A stretch of DNA of 64,000 bases from Lunularia cruciata (lineage: Eukaryota; Streptophyta; Marchantiopsida; Lunulariales; Lunulariaceae). The stretch is from NCBI GenBank assembly GCA_948567375.1, contig OX419762.1, positions 17,056,001 to 17,120,000 of the forward strand, in the 5' to 3' direction. The position numbers and the translations under genes are program-made. The notes beneath the pieces were generated by a model. That model did no database searches. It was not told the origin of the DNA and saw only the letters and a list, made by a program, of their open reading frames with translations. This document shows positions 25,376-36,796 of this stretch, piece after piece. Numbering within the stretch: position 1 is the stretch's first letter; each line of letters starts with the position of its first letter.

Positions 25376-26406
25376 TGTCACAACATTGGTAGCACCAAAG
25401 CTAGTTTGCTCGGACGGTAGAACATGCACATTAATAGTCATAGTTATTTTGGTAGTTGCTCATGGACTACTTGATGATGGCTAGATTTCACGTTAAGACT
25501 ACTTATCACATGATGGGACCCCGTTCACACTGTCAGATGTGCCATCAATAATACCATTAGGGCTGGAGACCTAGGTTGAGTAAAGGGGTATACTTTTGAA
25601 GTGAAGCTCTAGAGAGCTCACTTCTTTGATGTTGGACCTTTGAGTTCCTAGCTATGGTGTACACATGCCAAAAAGCATCACCTTGAGTCTCTTAGCTAGA
25701 GTGGCTTGATTGTGATCAATGCATGATTATTATCAGATTGTTGAATGGAGGATCAAGTTCAAATCCCATTTGAGTGTGATTTGAGTGGAAGAGTGAATTA
25801 ATTACATAAGAGAAGTGAGAGTAAGGGGAAATCAGGTACAATAACTGAAGGCATTGGTGGTATCTCCAAGCTTGGCAGATTGTTGGTACATTCAATTTTG
25901 GTCCTAGACTTTCTTGAGAGGGATTGTGTGCGGACGCACTATTTGAGTTGATGCAAATCTGGTAGGGGGCAGATGGTGTATGGAAATGCTGCCCAAATTT
26001 CTCAAAATTGAGATCAATTTCAAGCCAATGGATGTCAATTTTGTTAAGGTTTACTCTTATGTCTTAGGGTTAAACTGTAAGCTAGTTAGCCTAACCCTAG
26101 TTAGGAGTAACTTAGTGTAGGCATAACATCCACTCTATATATGTCTTGGGGCATATTGAGTGAGGGTTGCTCATTTTTTAGTTCATGGTTGGAGTGGACT
26201 TGGAGAGTGTGGGAGCTCTTGCTTTGTATGCTTGGATATGGTGGTGAGCCTTGAGTGTTAGTAAAGACTCTTGGAGCATTCCCATGGACGTGAACATATA
26301 TGAGCCTTACATAGAGGTGAACCACAAACATCTATATAATGTGTGATTCTGCTGGTTATATACATTGTGTGTGCATGTTGTTGTGACTCACATCAGTTTC
26401 TCAACA
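25376..26406 (+). mobile_element. 5' LTR of a second E-family element (E2)
   Basis: Begins TGTCACAACATT and ends TTTCTCAACA, 1031 bp. It is followed two bases later by a primer-binding-like TAGTATCAAAGC. It aligns with the E LTR at 48356 over the whole length (for example GAGAGCTCACTTC and GATCAAGTTC blocks). No matching 3' LTR was found in the window, so the element is truncated or rearranged. Confidence 0.8.
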
Positions 26407-26408
26407 AA

Positions 26409-26420
26409 TAGTATCAAAGC
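26409..26420 (+). other. Primer-binding site of E2
   Basis: TAGTATCAAAGC differs at two positions from the TGGTATCAGAGC initiator-tRNA complement and sits two bases after the LTR. Confidence 0.6.
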
Positions 26421-26736
26421 ATATTTGGGAGGTGATGATTTTCAACGGAGTGATTTAGGCTTGATTGGCGACTATCTTGAGTTTTTTTGTCGCATGAAAC
26501 TTGGAGGAGATAGGCTAGTTGAAAAGCCTAGGTTGAATAGAGCCTATTGATGTATAGAGCTGATCTATTGGAGTTCAGATGGAAAAGTAATTACAGAAAT
26601 TTAGTCATGACTATATTTTTGGTATTTGAAAATTGTGGGATCAAATGACAATTTTTTGGTGTGCTATAGCTCATTTTGAAGATTGGGAAGAACTTGTCAT
26701 TTTAATCTCTAGATTGGTACATGAATTGAACTGAGC
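26421..26736 (+). other. E2 internal remnant, interrupted by element A
   Basis: Short non-coding or decayed sequence between the E2 primer site and the insertion point of A (target duplication at 26737-26741). The interrupted sequence should resume at 44558, but no gag could be recognised on either side. Confidence 0.45.
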
Positions 26737-26741
26737 ACTAA

Positions 26742-27141
26742 TGTAACAATATGGAGTTTAGCAACAAAGTTAGTAAGGCTAATGAAGTAGCAAATAAGAT
26801 AAATTAGCCTAGAATATTCCAGAAATATCTAGGAAGCTTCCCGGCTAGCTTAGACTGCACCTCACGTAAGTAGCTTCTAGAAGCTTCCAACTAGCTTAGC
26901 TTGCATGCCAAGTAGGCGGCTTCTAGAAGAAAGCTTCTTGAGAAGCTTCCTAGTTAACTTGGCTTGCACTCTAAGAAAGCGGCTCGAGGAAGCTTCTCAA
27001 GAAGCTTCTCAAAGGCCTTGTATGCTACTTATAAATACCAAAGTCAAAGCTCATGTTAGACATTTGGATTTTTCCCTCATTCAAGCCTCCCAATGTAGGC
27101 TTCCATTCTTCTATTTCTCTCCTTGGTCACAATCTTTTACA
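26742..27141 (+). repeat. 5' LTR of A
   Basis: TGTAACAATATGG to TCTTTTACA, 400 bp. It holds heat-shock-element modules at 26812-26824 (GAAtaTTCcaGAA) and 26875-26887 (TTCtaGAAgcTTC), further AAGCTT palindromes to 27010, and a TATAAATA box at 27030-27037. Confidence 0.95.
27030..27037 (+). promoter_or_regulatory. TATA box in the A LTR
   Basis: TATAAATA in the context CTTATAAATACCAAA. It is conserved in the 3' LTR of A (about 44446) and, in reverse complement, in the B 5' LTR (33973-33980). It lies 100-200 bp downstream of the heat-shock-type modules. Confidence 0.75.
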
Positions 27142-27142
27142 T

Positions 27143-27154
27143 TGGTATTAAAGT
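27143..27154 (+). other. Primer-binding site of A
   Basis: TGGTATTAAAGT, one base after the LTR. It is a mutated version of TGGTATCAGAGC. Confidence 0.8.
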
Positions 27155-27163
27155 AGGAATGGG

Positions 27164-27379
27164 ATGGATGGAATTTATGGACCACCAAATCTACTTCCAC
27201 CAAACCATTGGGATTTTCATATCCAGATATTACCCAAGCATCGTTTCACCCAATTCATCACCTTGCATTTTGGGCAGGATTTTCTACATATGATCATCTT
27301 GTTTGAGGAACCCTTGATACTTCCAGTTGTAACTTATGGGGACCGGTGGATGTGCTGCCTCTATGTGTTAATCAATTAG
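27164..27379 (+). CDS. Leader open frame of A (71 residues)
   Basis: ATG-started frame between the primer site and gag. It has FHIQILPKHRF near the start, then FGQDFL and LILPVVTYGDRW, and ends with YVLIN and a stop. Element B has the same frame at the same place and length, and the unrelated-family element C has two frames with the same pattern. Retention of an open frame here suggests selection for a product or for an upstream-frame function. I know no named domain for it. Confidence 0.55.
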   Translation: MDGIYGPPNLLPPNHWDFHIQILPKHRFTQFITLHFGQDFLHMIILFEEPLILPVVTYGDRWMCCLYVLIN

Positions 27380-27412
27380 ATAAATTGAGAGTAGTGGGAT
27401 AGAGTAGTAGTT

Positions 27413-28320
27413 ATGGCAGCAATACCGGATGTTATCCTTGCAATGCATCAACAAATCAAACACCTTACTCGATGAATAAGGACAACAACAACAAGAACAT
27501 ATAGAGAGAGAACTAGTTTGAGATGGAGAAGATTGCATCTGATTTCCAAAACCCAAGGTGTTCAAAGGCAAGAATCTTCCAAGAACAATGGAGAATTTTG
27601 TGTTTGATTGCAAACATTACTTTGAAGCCACCAACCTTCAAGATGAATAGAAACAAATTCTCTTGGCTTCTAGCCAATTAAATGAGGTGGTAAAAATTTG
27701 GTGGCGATTCAAAGTGGAGCAAGTTGAACGATAGATTGTTGCACCAATTTTGACATGGGCAGAATTCAAGGATGCAAAACTTGGTCGATTTCAAACTATA
27801 AATGCCACTCGAGCTGCATGAGATAAACTGGTGAAGTTGAAGCAGATTAGCTCTATAAGGAGCTACATCACACAATTTCAGAACATCATCATGCAAATCT
27901 TAAATATACAAGAAGGTGAAGTTTTGGATGAATTTATGCAGGGATTGAAGGCACAAACCAAATTGGAAGTGACCATGCGGGAACCACAAAACATAGAAGA
28001 AGCCATGCAATTGGCTGAGCAGTTTGATTCCTTGGTTGTGACAACTTGGTCTTGACTTTGACCTACGCAAAGCCTACCAATACACTACGCATGGGTGGAG
28101 GAACCGGTACCAATGGAGATTGATGTTATCCAACGGAGACCACTTGGTACAATGGATAGAGAAAGATTGCGATAAAATGAAGGTTGTTTTTATTGTTGCC
28201 AAGTTGGACATTGCATTGCTGAATGTACACTCAAGAATGAGCAACCTCAACAAGTTGCCCAAATGGAGTTTTTGGAACAGAATGATTAGGGAAATGAGGA
28301 ATCCTAGTAGGAGATTTTGA
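27413..28320 (+). pseudogene. A gag remnant
   Basis: Starts with ATGGCAGCAATA as in B. The capsid-like part contains ITQFQNIIMQILNIQEGEV and LDEFMQGLKAQTKLEV (27831-28055). A zinc-knuckle region follows at about 28190-28220, now out of frame. Stops are present before 27830. In B the homologous frame is open for longer. Confidence 0.8.
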
Positions 28321-28335
28321 GCCGCCTACTGGGAG

Positions 28336-28645
28336 CTTACAATGGGATTGAAGGCTTGACCTATGCAAGTTTGCTTCACTTGCAAGGTACAATATCTAAT
28401 AAGGGTTGTAAGATTTTGGTTGATACTGGAAGTTCATAGAATTGCATGTCTATACAAGTAGCAAAGGGATTTTGTATTCCTATCAAGCGGTGATTGGAAG
28501 TAGATTGATGATGGCGGATGGTAGAAAAGGTTCTGCATTCCGTACCTTGCATCCTGTTACCTTTAAGATTGGGAAGGAGTATCTAGAGTGTATGAGGTTT
28601 GTAGTGGCACCTCTACACTATAATGTCATTTTAGGACTACCTTGG
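28336..28645 (+). pseudogene. A protease, first part (interrupted by B)
   Basis: Retropepsin-like sequence with LTYASLLHLQG, then ILVDTGSS (active-site D-T-G), a stop where B has K or Q, and RLMMADGRKGSAFRT. It runs to GLPW at 28640, where element B begins. The protease resumes at 34287 with LECHK, restoring the B-like order. Confidence 0.8.
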
Positions 28646-29072
28646 TGTAAAAGACCAAAACCGAGGAGAGAAATAGGAGAATGGAAATTCACATTGGGAC
28701 ACTGGAATGAGGGAAAACTCCAAATGCCTAGCATGAGCTTTGGCCTTGGTATTTATAGGTAGCATACAAGACCCTTGAAGCTTCTCAAGAAGCTTCCTTG
28801 AGCCGCTTTCTTGGAGTGCAAGCCAAGTTAACTAGGAAGCTTCTCAAGAAGCTTCCTTCTAGAAGCCGCCTACTTGGCGTGCAAGCTAAGCTAGTTAGAA
28901 GCTTCCTTCTAGAAGCTTCCTTCTAGAAGCTACCTGCTTAGGGCGCAAGTTAACTAGTTGGGAAGCTTCCCAAGAAGCTTCTTAGATGCTTCTAGAATAT
29001 TCTAGGCTATTTTATCTTATTCTCTACTTCGTAAGCCCGACTAACTTTGTCACTACACTCCATGTTGTTACA
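28646..29072 (-). repeat. 3' LTR of B
   Basis: 427 bp. Contains TTCtaGAAgcTTC at 28907-28919 and TTCtaGAAtaTTC at 28990-29002. A polypurine tract (read on the minus strand as AGCGGCGGGGGAATA) abuts it at 29073-29087. Confidence 0.93.
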
Positions 29073-29094
29073 TATTCCCCCGCCGCTAGTTGGT

Positions 29095-29321
29095 GACGTC
29101 CTCGTTGCTAGTGAAGCTTCAAATTCCTTGATGGCCATCTGTGCATTCTGGAGGTGAGAAAGAGGTTCCCATGTGGCATCATGAAGGGGATACCCTTTCC
29201 AAAGGACCTTGTACTCCGTATGTTGACGACGGCCTCGTTGAATATGGTGATGCGCAAGGATACGATCAACTTCGTACTCCTCGTGATTATTGATAGGGAC
29301 ATGAAGAGGGGGAGGTTGGAC
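29095..29321 (-). pseudogene. Chromodomain at the end of B integrase
   Basis: Minus strand reads EEYEVDRILAHHH, then YKVLWKGYPLHDATWEP, then an acidic-helix tail IKEFEASLA. The three aromatic cage positions (Y, W, W) are present. Chromodomains of this kind steer integration to modified heterochromatin in characterised chromoviruses. It is separated from the integrase core by frame changes. Confidence 0.85.
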
Positions 29322-32300
29322 TCAAGAGGAAAAGGAAGAAGGGTTAGGAACAAAGGGTTTCAACTTGGAAACATGAAAGACAGGATGGATACGCATGTGA
29401 CAAGGTAAGGCAAGTCGATAAGCAACAGGAGAGATAATGTGGGTGATATCAAAGAGTCCTATCCAATTAGGAGCAAGTTTACAAACTTGGGTATCAAGTG
29501 GGAGAGGGAGGTTACTAGAGGATAGCATGACTTGATCACCAACTTCAAAGGTGAGATCACGACTATGATGGTCTGCATATTGTTTTTGGCGATTCTGAGC
29601 AACAAGGAGGTGAGATTTGGCTTGTTGGAGAGATTGGGATATAGTGGTCAAGAATGTAGAAGTATGAGGAACCTAAGAGGGAGGGGGAGCAAGAAGAGAA
29701 TCTGGAACAAGCGGATCTTGGCCAAAATTGAGAAAGAAGGGAGAAAATCCAGTGCTTGCCTGTTTGGAATTGTTGTAGGCAAATTCTGCAGCTGCAAGAC
29801 ATTCATCCCAATTGGTATGGTGGACATTGGCAAAGGCCCGCAACATATCCTCCAATGTATGATTGGCGCGTTTGGTTTGTCCATCAGTTTAAGGATGATA
29901 GGCCGTGGACAAAGCAAGCTTGGTACCGAGTATCTGGAAGAGTGCTTGCCAAAACTTCCCGGTAAATCAAGGATCACGGTCGGAGATGAGTACATGTGGC
30001 ATCCTATGATGCTTGAAGACATTGTCAAAGTAGATTTGTGCTAAGGTTTGAGCATCCATGGTATCACAGGTTGGTGCCAAGTGGATTTGCTTACTAAGCT
30101 TATCCACAAACACCACAATTGCGGTGTGTCCTTGTTTTGTCTTTGGCAAGGGTGTGATGAGATCCAAGCTCACATGCTCCCAACAAGAAGATGGAATGGC
30201 GAGTGGTTGAAGGAGTCCACTCGGCTTCTAGTTGCTGGCCTTGTTCCGTTGGCAACTCTCACATGATTGGCCAAAGTCTTGAACATCTCGTGTCATGTTG
30301 GGCCACCACCATTGGCATTGGAGGGTGCCCAAGGTCTTGTCTACTCCCATGTAACCAGCTATTGGTAAATCATGGGCTTCTTGAAGGCGCACAAGTCGAA
30401 GATCATCTTTGGCTGGAACATAGATCTGGTCTTCATGGAATAAAAGGCCTTCCTTGAAGGAGAAGGTGTTATACTCCTTGTTGCGTGCTGTCAGACGACC
30501 ATGTACCATTTGGAAGAAGAGATCTTGTTGTAGAGCTGATTGAAACTCATTATGGACCTTAGGGTCAATGGACACTATTGTAATTGCCGCCATGATGAGA
30601 GGAAGATCCTTCAAATCAGGTCGTCGTGCTAGAGCATCGGGGATGGCATGGAACCGACCTGGTTTGTACTCAAGTTTGATGTCAAAAAATTGGAGTTACT
30701 CTTCCCATCGATGATGTCGACTCTTCATGTGCTCCAAGTGTAAGGTCTGCAACAATGGTTTGTGATCAATTTGCATGATCACTTGTTTCCCCAAGAGATA
30801 ATGCCTCCATACCTTGGTGGCATATAACATTGCAAGTTGTTCCCAATCTCAAGCAGAGTAATTTCTTTCAGCTGTACTTAGTCGGCGAGACACAAAGGCA
30901 ATAGGATGTAGTCCATCTAGAAATTCTTGTTGCAACACAGCTCCAATCGCAAAGTTAGAAGCATCAAAATCAACCACACAAGGTAGTTGAGGATCATATG
31001 GTTGAAGAATGGGTCTTGAAGACACCATATGCTTTAACTTTTGGAATGCTTCTTCATGCTTGGTGGTCCACTAGAAGCTCGAGTTCTTTCCCGAGAGGTC
31101 AGTCAATGGTGCAGCCACATGAGCATAATAGTGGATGAACCATCGGTAAAAACTGGCCAATCCATTGAATGCTCGTACTTCTGTAGCATCCTTCGGGGTA
31201 GGCCAATCTGTATTGGCCTTGATCTTCTCTTCTTCCATCTTGATCCCCTCTGATGAGATCTTATGACCCAAGAAGGTAACCTCCTTTTGCCAAAAAGCAC
31301 ACTTTGACTTCTTGCAGTAGAAATTCCACTATCGTAGTCGTTTTAGGACTTCTTGCACATGATTCACGTGTTCTGCCTCTGTCTTGTTATAGATTAGAAT
31401 ATCATCTAAGAACACCACCACGGACTGATCCAATAGTCCTTCCAACACCCGATGCATCTGATCCATGAAGACTGCTGGAGCATTAGTGAGTCCAAAAGGT
31501 AGAACTCTCCACTCGAAATGTCCATACCTTGTGCGAAAGGTAGTCTTTTGCACATCCTCTCCTTCAATAGGAATTTTCCAATAACCGCTACAAAGATCCA
31601 GCTTGGAAAAGTAGCGTGCTCCACTTAGTTGATCAAGCAGCTCATTGATCTGAGGCAAGGGATATGCATTCTTCACGGTTTGCTTATTGAGTCCACGGTA
31701 ATCAATACAGAAACGAAGTCCTCCATCCTTCTTTGGAACAAATAGTACTGGTGCTCCCTAAGGAGAGGTACTATGTCGTATGAAATCCTTCTCCAACAAC
31801 TTTGTAAGTGTTGTTCGCAACTCCTCCAACTCCTTTAGTGAGAGCCGATAGATTGGTCTACTCACTGGAGTACTCCTTGGCAATAACTTGATCTTGAAGG
31901 GCATACCTCGATCAGAAGGTAATCCCTTTGGCAGATCATCCGGAAACACATCTGCAAACTCCTCAACTATGCGATCAACCATTGCTTGATGAGGCTCTTG
32001 GCCCTCCTCAGATTGTTCTTGTGCAATCGGCTTGACCCACACCACAAATACAGACTTATCTTCCTCCAAAGCTTGCTCTATGGCCGCTTCATTAACAAAC
32101 TTCCCTTCCAGTGACTCATCTCTCTTCCAAGCTTGCTCTATGGTTGCCTTCTTGGCAAACTCCCCATCTTGGGACTCATCTCCCTTCCAGATTTGCTCTA
32201 TGGCTACCTTCTCGACAAACTTCCCATCTTGCGACTGACTATTCTTAGGCGTCTTACTCAGAGGTGCCAGACAACCTAATCAGAAATTTCTACCTTGGTG

Positions 32301-32762
32301 TTTGACTTGAATTTGTCATCGGGTCCAATCAAATTGAACCTTATGGCATTCAAGCCAAGGTAGACCCAGAATGATATCATAGTGTAGAGGTGCCACTACA
32401 AACCTCATACACTCCAAATACTCCTTCCCAATCTTGAAGGTAACAAGATGTGAGGTGCGGAATGCAGAACCCTTTCTACCATCCACCATCATCAAACTAC
32501 TTCCAAACATTGGCTTGATAGGGATACCCAATTCCTTTGCTACTTGCATAGACATGCAATTTTTTGAACTTCCAGAATCAACCAAAATCCTACAACCCCG
32601 ATTAGATATCATACCTTGCAAGTGAAGCAAACTTGCATAGGTTGAGCCTTCAATCCCATTGGAACTAATCAAGCTCCCAGTAGGCGGCTCAAAATCTCCT
32701 ATTGGGATTCTTTGTTTCCCTAAACATTTTGTTCCACAAACTCCATCTGGGCAACTTGTCAA
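29322..32762 (-). pseudogene. B pol: protease, RT, RNase H, integrase
   Basis: Protease 32762-32316 with ILVDSGSSKNCMS, then a PR-RT spacer of three 20-residue repeats (about 32235-32056). RT runs 32069-31080, with [12 protein letters not shown] and the catalytic FLDDIL. RNase H is at about 31000-30640. Integrase has an HHCC zinc region with CESCQRNKASN near 30240 and the first catalytic Asp in MSLDLITPLP at 30173. The DRDP stretch near 29970 and the AYNNSK region near 29780 follow. Frame changes occur between RT and RNase H and several times in integrase. Confidence 0.85.
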
Positions 32763-32947
32763 GGTTGCCCATTCCTAAGTGGACATTCAGCAATGCGATG
32801 TCCAACTTGGCGACAATAAAAACAACCTACATTTTGTCGTAATCTTTCTCTATCTGCTGTGCCAAGTGGTCTTCGTTGGATAACATCAATCTCCATTGGT
32901 ACTTGTTCTTCCACTCGTGGTACTGGTAGGCCTTGTGTAGGTTGAGG

Positions 32948-33598
32948 TCAAGACCAAGTTGTCGCAACCAAGGAATCAAAACGCTCAGCCAATTGCATGG
33001 CTTCTTTTATGTTTTGTGGCTCCCGCATGGTCACCTCCAATTTGGTTCGTGACTTCAATCCTTGCACAAATCGATCCAAAACTTCACTTTCTTGGATATC
33101 TGGAATTTGCATGATGATGTTCTGAAATTGTGTGATGTAGCTTTTCATTGAGCCAATCTGCCTCAACTCCGCCAATTTAACTTGTGCGGCTTGAGTGGCA
33201 TTTATAGTTTGAAATTGACCAAGGATTGCATCCTTGAATTCTGCCCATGTCGAAATTGGTGTAACAATTCGTTGTTCAGCTCTTTTTACTCGGAATCGCC
33301 ACCAAAGTTTTGCCACGCCATCCAATTGGCTAGAAGCCAAGAGAATTTGTTTCCACTCATCTTGAAGATTGGTGGCTTCAAAGTAACGTTCGTAGTCAAA
33401 CACAAAATTCTCCACTGTGCTTGGAAGATTCTTGCCTTCAAACACCTTGGGTTTCAGAAATCGAATGCAATCTTCTCCATCTTGAACTGGCGCTCTATCT
33501 ATCTATTCTTGTTGCTGCTAGTCTCGTTCATCCAACAATCGAGTAAGATGCTCGATTTGTTGTTGCATTGCAAGGATAACATCCGATATTGCCGCCAT
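32948..33598 (-). pseudogene. B gag
   Basis: ATG at 33598 (MAAISDVILAMQQQIEHL), one early stop, then an open frame 33445-32948 with PSTVENFVFDYERYFEATN, WWRFRV, and YITQFQNIIMQIPDIQ, a capsid pattern of Ty3/gypsy gag. The zinc knuckle lies at about 32790-32830, before the protease. Confidence 0.85.
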
Positions 33599-33631
33599 CG
33601 CTACTACTCTATTCTACTACACTCAATTTAT

Positions 33632-33847
33632 CTAGTTGATTAAAACATAGATACAACACATCCACCGTTCTCCATAAGTTACAACTGGAAGTATCAAGGG
33701 TTCCTCTTACACGGTGATCATGTGTAGAAAATCCTGCCCAAAGCGTGAGGTGATGAATTGTGTGAAACGATGCTTTGGTAATATCTGGACATGAAAGTCC
33801 CAATGGTTTGGTGGAAGTGGATTTGGTGGTCCATAAATTCCATCCAT
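33632..33847 (-). pseudogene. Leader open frame of B
   Basis: Same 216-nt length and position as the A leader frame, with FHVQILPKHRF and LILPVVTYGERW. It has one in-frame stop near its middle. Confidence 0.55.
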
Positions 33848-33856
33848 CCCATTCCT

Positions 33857-33868
33857 GCTCTAATACCA
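33857..33868 (-). other. Primer-binding site of B
   Basis: TGGTATTAGAGC on the minus strand, one base inside the LTR, one mismatch to the initiator-tRNA complement. Confidence 0.85.
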
Positions 33869-33869
33869 A

Positions 33870-34281
33870 TGTAAAAGACCGAAACCAAGGAGAGAAATAA
33901 GAGAATGGAAATTCACATTGGGACACTGGAATGAGGGAAACTCCGAATGCCTAGCATGAGTTTTGGCCTTGGTATTTATAGGTAGCATACAAGACCCTTG
34001 AAGCTTCTCAAGAAGCTTCCTTGAGCCGCTTTCTTGGAGTGCAAGCCAAGTTAACTAGGAAGCTTCTCAAGAAGCTTCCTTCTAGAAGCCGCCTACTTGG
34101 CATGCAAGCTAAGCTAGTTAGAAGCTTCCTTCTAGAAGCTACCTACTTAGGGTGCAAGTTAACTAGTTGGGAAGCTTCCCAAGAAGCTTCTTAGATGCTT
34201 CTAGAATATTCTAGGCTATTTTGTCTTATTCTCTACTTCATAAGCCCGACTAACTTCATCACTAAACTCCATATTGTTACA
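33870..34281 (-). repeat. 5' LTR of B
   Basis: 412 bp, slightly diverged from the 3' LTR. Contains TTCtaGAAtaTTC at 34199-34211, AAGCTTC palindromes at 34121-34190 and a TATAAATA box at 33973-33980 (reverse complement), so the modules lie upstream of the TATA box in element orientation. Confidence 0.93.
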
Positions 34282-34286
34282 CTTGG

Positions 34287-35111
34287 CTTGAGTGTCATAA
34301 AGATCAATTTGATTGGACTTGGCAAAAAATTCAAGTACAACACCAAGGTAGGAATTTCCAATTAGATTGTTTGGCACCTTTGAGTAAGACACCTAAGAAT
34401 AGTCAGTCGCAGGATGGGAAGTTTATTGAGAAGGTAGCCATAGAGCTAACCTTGAATGGAGAGGAGTCCCAAGATGGGAAGTTTGCCAGAAAGGCAACCA
34501 GGGAGCAAGCTTTGCAGAGAGATGAGTCCCTAAATAGGAAGTTTGTTAGTGAAGCAGCCATAGAGCAAGCTTTGGAGGAAGATAAGTCTGTTTGTGCGGT
34601 GTGGATCAAGCCGATTGCACAAGGACAATTTAAGGAGGGCAAGGAGCCTCATCAAGCAATGGTTGATCAAATAATTCAAGAGTTTGTGGACATGTTTCTG
34701 GATGGTTTGCCAAACGGATTACCCTCCAATCGTGGGCTGCACTTCAAGATTGAGTTATTGCCAGGGAATACTCTAATAAGTAGACCAATCTATCGGCCAC
34801 CAAAGGAGTTGGAGGAGTTGCAAACAACACTTACGGAATTGTTGGAGAAGGACTTCATATGACATAGTACCTCTCCTTGGGGAGCACCGATACTATTTGT
34901 TCCAAAGAAGGATGAAGTACTTTGTTTCTGTATTGATTATCATGGGCTTAATAAGCAAGTGAAGAACACATATCTCTTGCCTTGGATTGATGACTTGCTT
35001 GATCAATTGAGTGGAGCACGATACTTTTCCAAGCTGGATCTTTGCAGCGGCTATTGGCAAATCCTCATTGATAGGGAGGATGTACAAAAGACTACCTTTT
35101 GCATAAGGTAT
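34287..35111 (+). pseudogene. A protease end, spacer and first part of RT
   Basis: Continues the A polyprotein after B. It has the protease tail, then three 20-residue spacer units (34407-34586) with the recurring pattern SxDGKF...EQAL. Then EFVDMFLDGLPNGLP, GLHFKIELLPG and, in [22 protein letters not shown]. It stops at TTFCIRY where element C is inserted (target duplication GGTAT). Confidence 0.85.
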
Positions 35112-35853
35112 TGTAATACTCCGAGGACAAGAGAAGAGAGAAAACACATATTGCACACTCAAACAATCGATGCCCCAAGGGAGCACCTTCTCTTTATTAT
35201 ATAGACAAAGAGGATCTCCGCCAAGGAAGCTCCACCATAGGATTAGGGACACAGATAGGTGACATGTCAGCAAGCTCCACCCTTGGATTACCTACTTGGA
35301 TGGGTGACATGTCTGGTCTATGTCCTATCTGGTTGGTCAAACAAGCTTTGACCGAAGGGAATCTTTTAGGGAATCTTCCTGTAGGAATCTCAAAATCACG
35401 TGAGTAAGGTACCGTTGGAAAGCTCTCGATGAGACAAAGCAAGAGGGAGGGAAGGCTAGCCTTTCCTCCATTGGGGGGGGGGGAATTTGCACATTTTTGA
35501 GGCCTAATTCATCTGTTTAGGCCTCCGAAATTGCCTTCAAAGATTTCAGGCATATTTCGGTTCCTACTCTATTAGTAGAAGTCCCCTTTTGGTGATACCT
35601 CCTTCTGATCTGTTAAGACCATCATGTGTAACATCCTTCCAGGTGTTACCAAACCAATTCTCACCTTTAAATCATATGTCTAGCTATTGGTTCTAAGGTT
35701 CTCAAGTCTATTTCGATTTCTGCTCTATTAGTAGAAGTACTCTTTTGGTGATACTTCTATTTGATCTATTTTGACCATCATGTATAATATCATTCTAGAT
35801 GTTACCAAACCGAATTTCACATCTAGATCATATGGCTAGCTCTTGGTATTACA
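35112..35853 (-). repeat. 3' LTR of C
   Basis: 742 bp, plus-strand reading TGTAATACTCC to GGTATTACA. A TATATAA box is read on the minus strand at 35196-35202. The polypurine tract lies at 35854-35869 (minus strand AAAAGGCGGGAGGTC). A G run sits at about 35477. Confidence 0.93.
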
Positions 35854-35866
35854 GACCTCCCGCCTT

Positions 35867-36796
35867 TTAAGACGCAACGTCCTCGTTGTGCAATTGTTGC
35901 TCAAATGCTTGCACCAACACAGATGCATGTGCCAAATTGGCAGCGGGCTCCCAGGTGGCTTCATAGAGGGGGTAACCTTTCCATTGTACTAGATAGTCCA
36001 CCCGCGGGTAGCAAGTACCACACATGCGTTTTTGGAGAATCCGCTCCACTTCATATTCCTCTGTGCCATCAATGAATGTCGGACAAGGTCGAATGTCTGG
36101 TGTGGAAGGACCTTGGCCTGATCGGGGAGCATATCTGGGTAGTAGGGAGATATGGAAGACTGGATGGATCTTCATGTGTGGTGGTAGCTCAAGGTGATAG
36201 GCCACAGCGCCGATGCGACGAAGAATCAAGAAAAGCCCAATAAAACGAGGTCTGAGCTTACGAGGTCCAACTAATGTGAGGTTGGTTGTCGATAGCCACA
36301 CTTGATCCCCAACATTGAACTCCATGTGCCGACGATAGGCATCAGCATACTGCTTCTGTTGATTTTGCGCAATCTGTAATCTGTGCTTGGCGCTCTCCAC
36401 ACCTTGTTGGATTCTAGAAACAAATGTGTTGACTGCATTGACCTTGGTAGCCACTTGACGGATCTTCATCAAGCTAGAAGGTGTGAAGGGATGCTCACCA
36501 TACATGAGGAAGAACGGAGTGACCTGGGTTGATGCATTCACTGAATTGTTGTAAGCGAATTCCACCAACGGGAGTAGGGTGTCCCACCTCTCTTGCTCTT
36601 CTAAGGTGAAGCCGCGTAACATGTCTTCAATTGTATGATTAGCCCGCTCTGTTTGGCCATCTGTTTGTGGGTGTTGTGGACATGGCCAACTTGGTGTTGA
36701 AGAATCCAAAGAGTGTTTGCCAAAACAAGCTGGTGAATTGGGTGCCTCTATCGGTGATGAGTACTCTGGACAAGCCATGGTGAGCAAAGACTGCAT
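35867..36796 (-). pseudogene. C integrase C-terminal part with chromodomain
   Basis: Starts before the third catalytic residue: QTDGQTERANHTIEDML (Glu present), then AYNNSVNASTQ, and the GPY-like stretch LRPRFIGLFLILRRIG. It ends with a chromodomain EEYEVERILQK, then YLVQWKGYPLYEATWEPAAN. All three aromatic cage residues are kept. The frame is one off from the preceding integrase part, so a single indel near 36670-36690 separates the catalytic Asp residues from the Glu. Confidence 0.88.

Larger units (their letters stand above)
28646..34281 (-). mobile_element. Chromovirus B, inserted in the A protease
   Basis: Minus-strand element of 5636 bp with LTRs 28646-29072 (3') and 33870-34281 (5'), flanked by perfect target duplications CTTGG (28641-28645 and 34282-34286). 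Same family as A and D. It contains a primer site, leader frame, gag, protease, RT, RNase H, integrase and chromodomain in the usual order, with several stops and frameshifts. Confidence 0.95.

Noticed and set aside
26101-26331. 76-residue minus-strand frame
   Set aside because: Lies inside the E2 LTR; no homologue in the other E LTRs.
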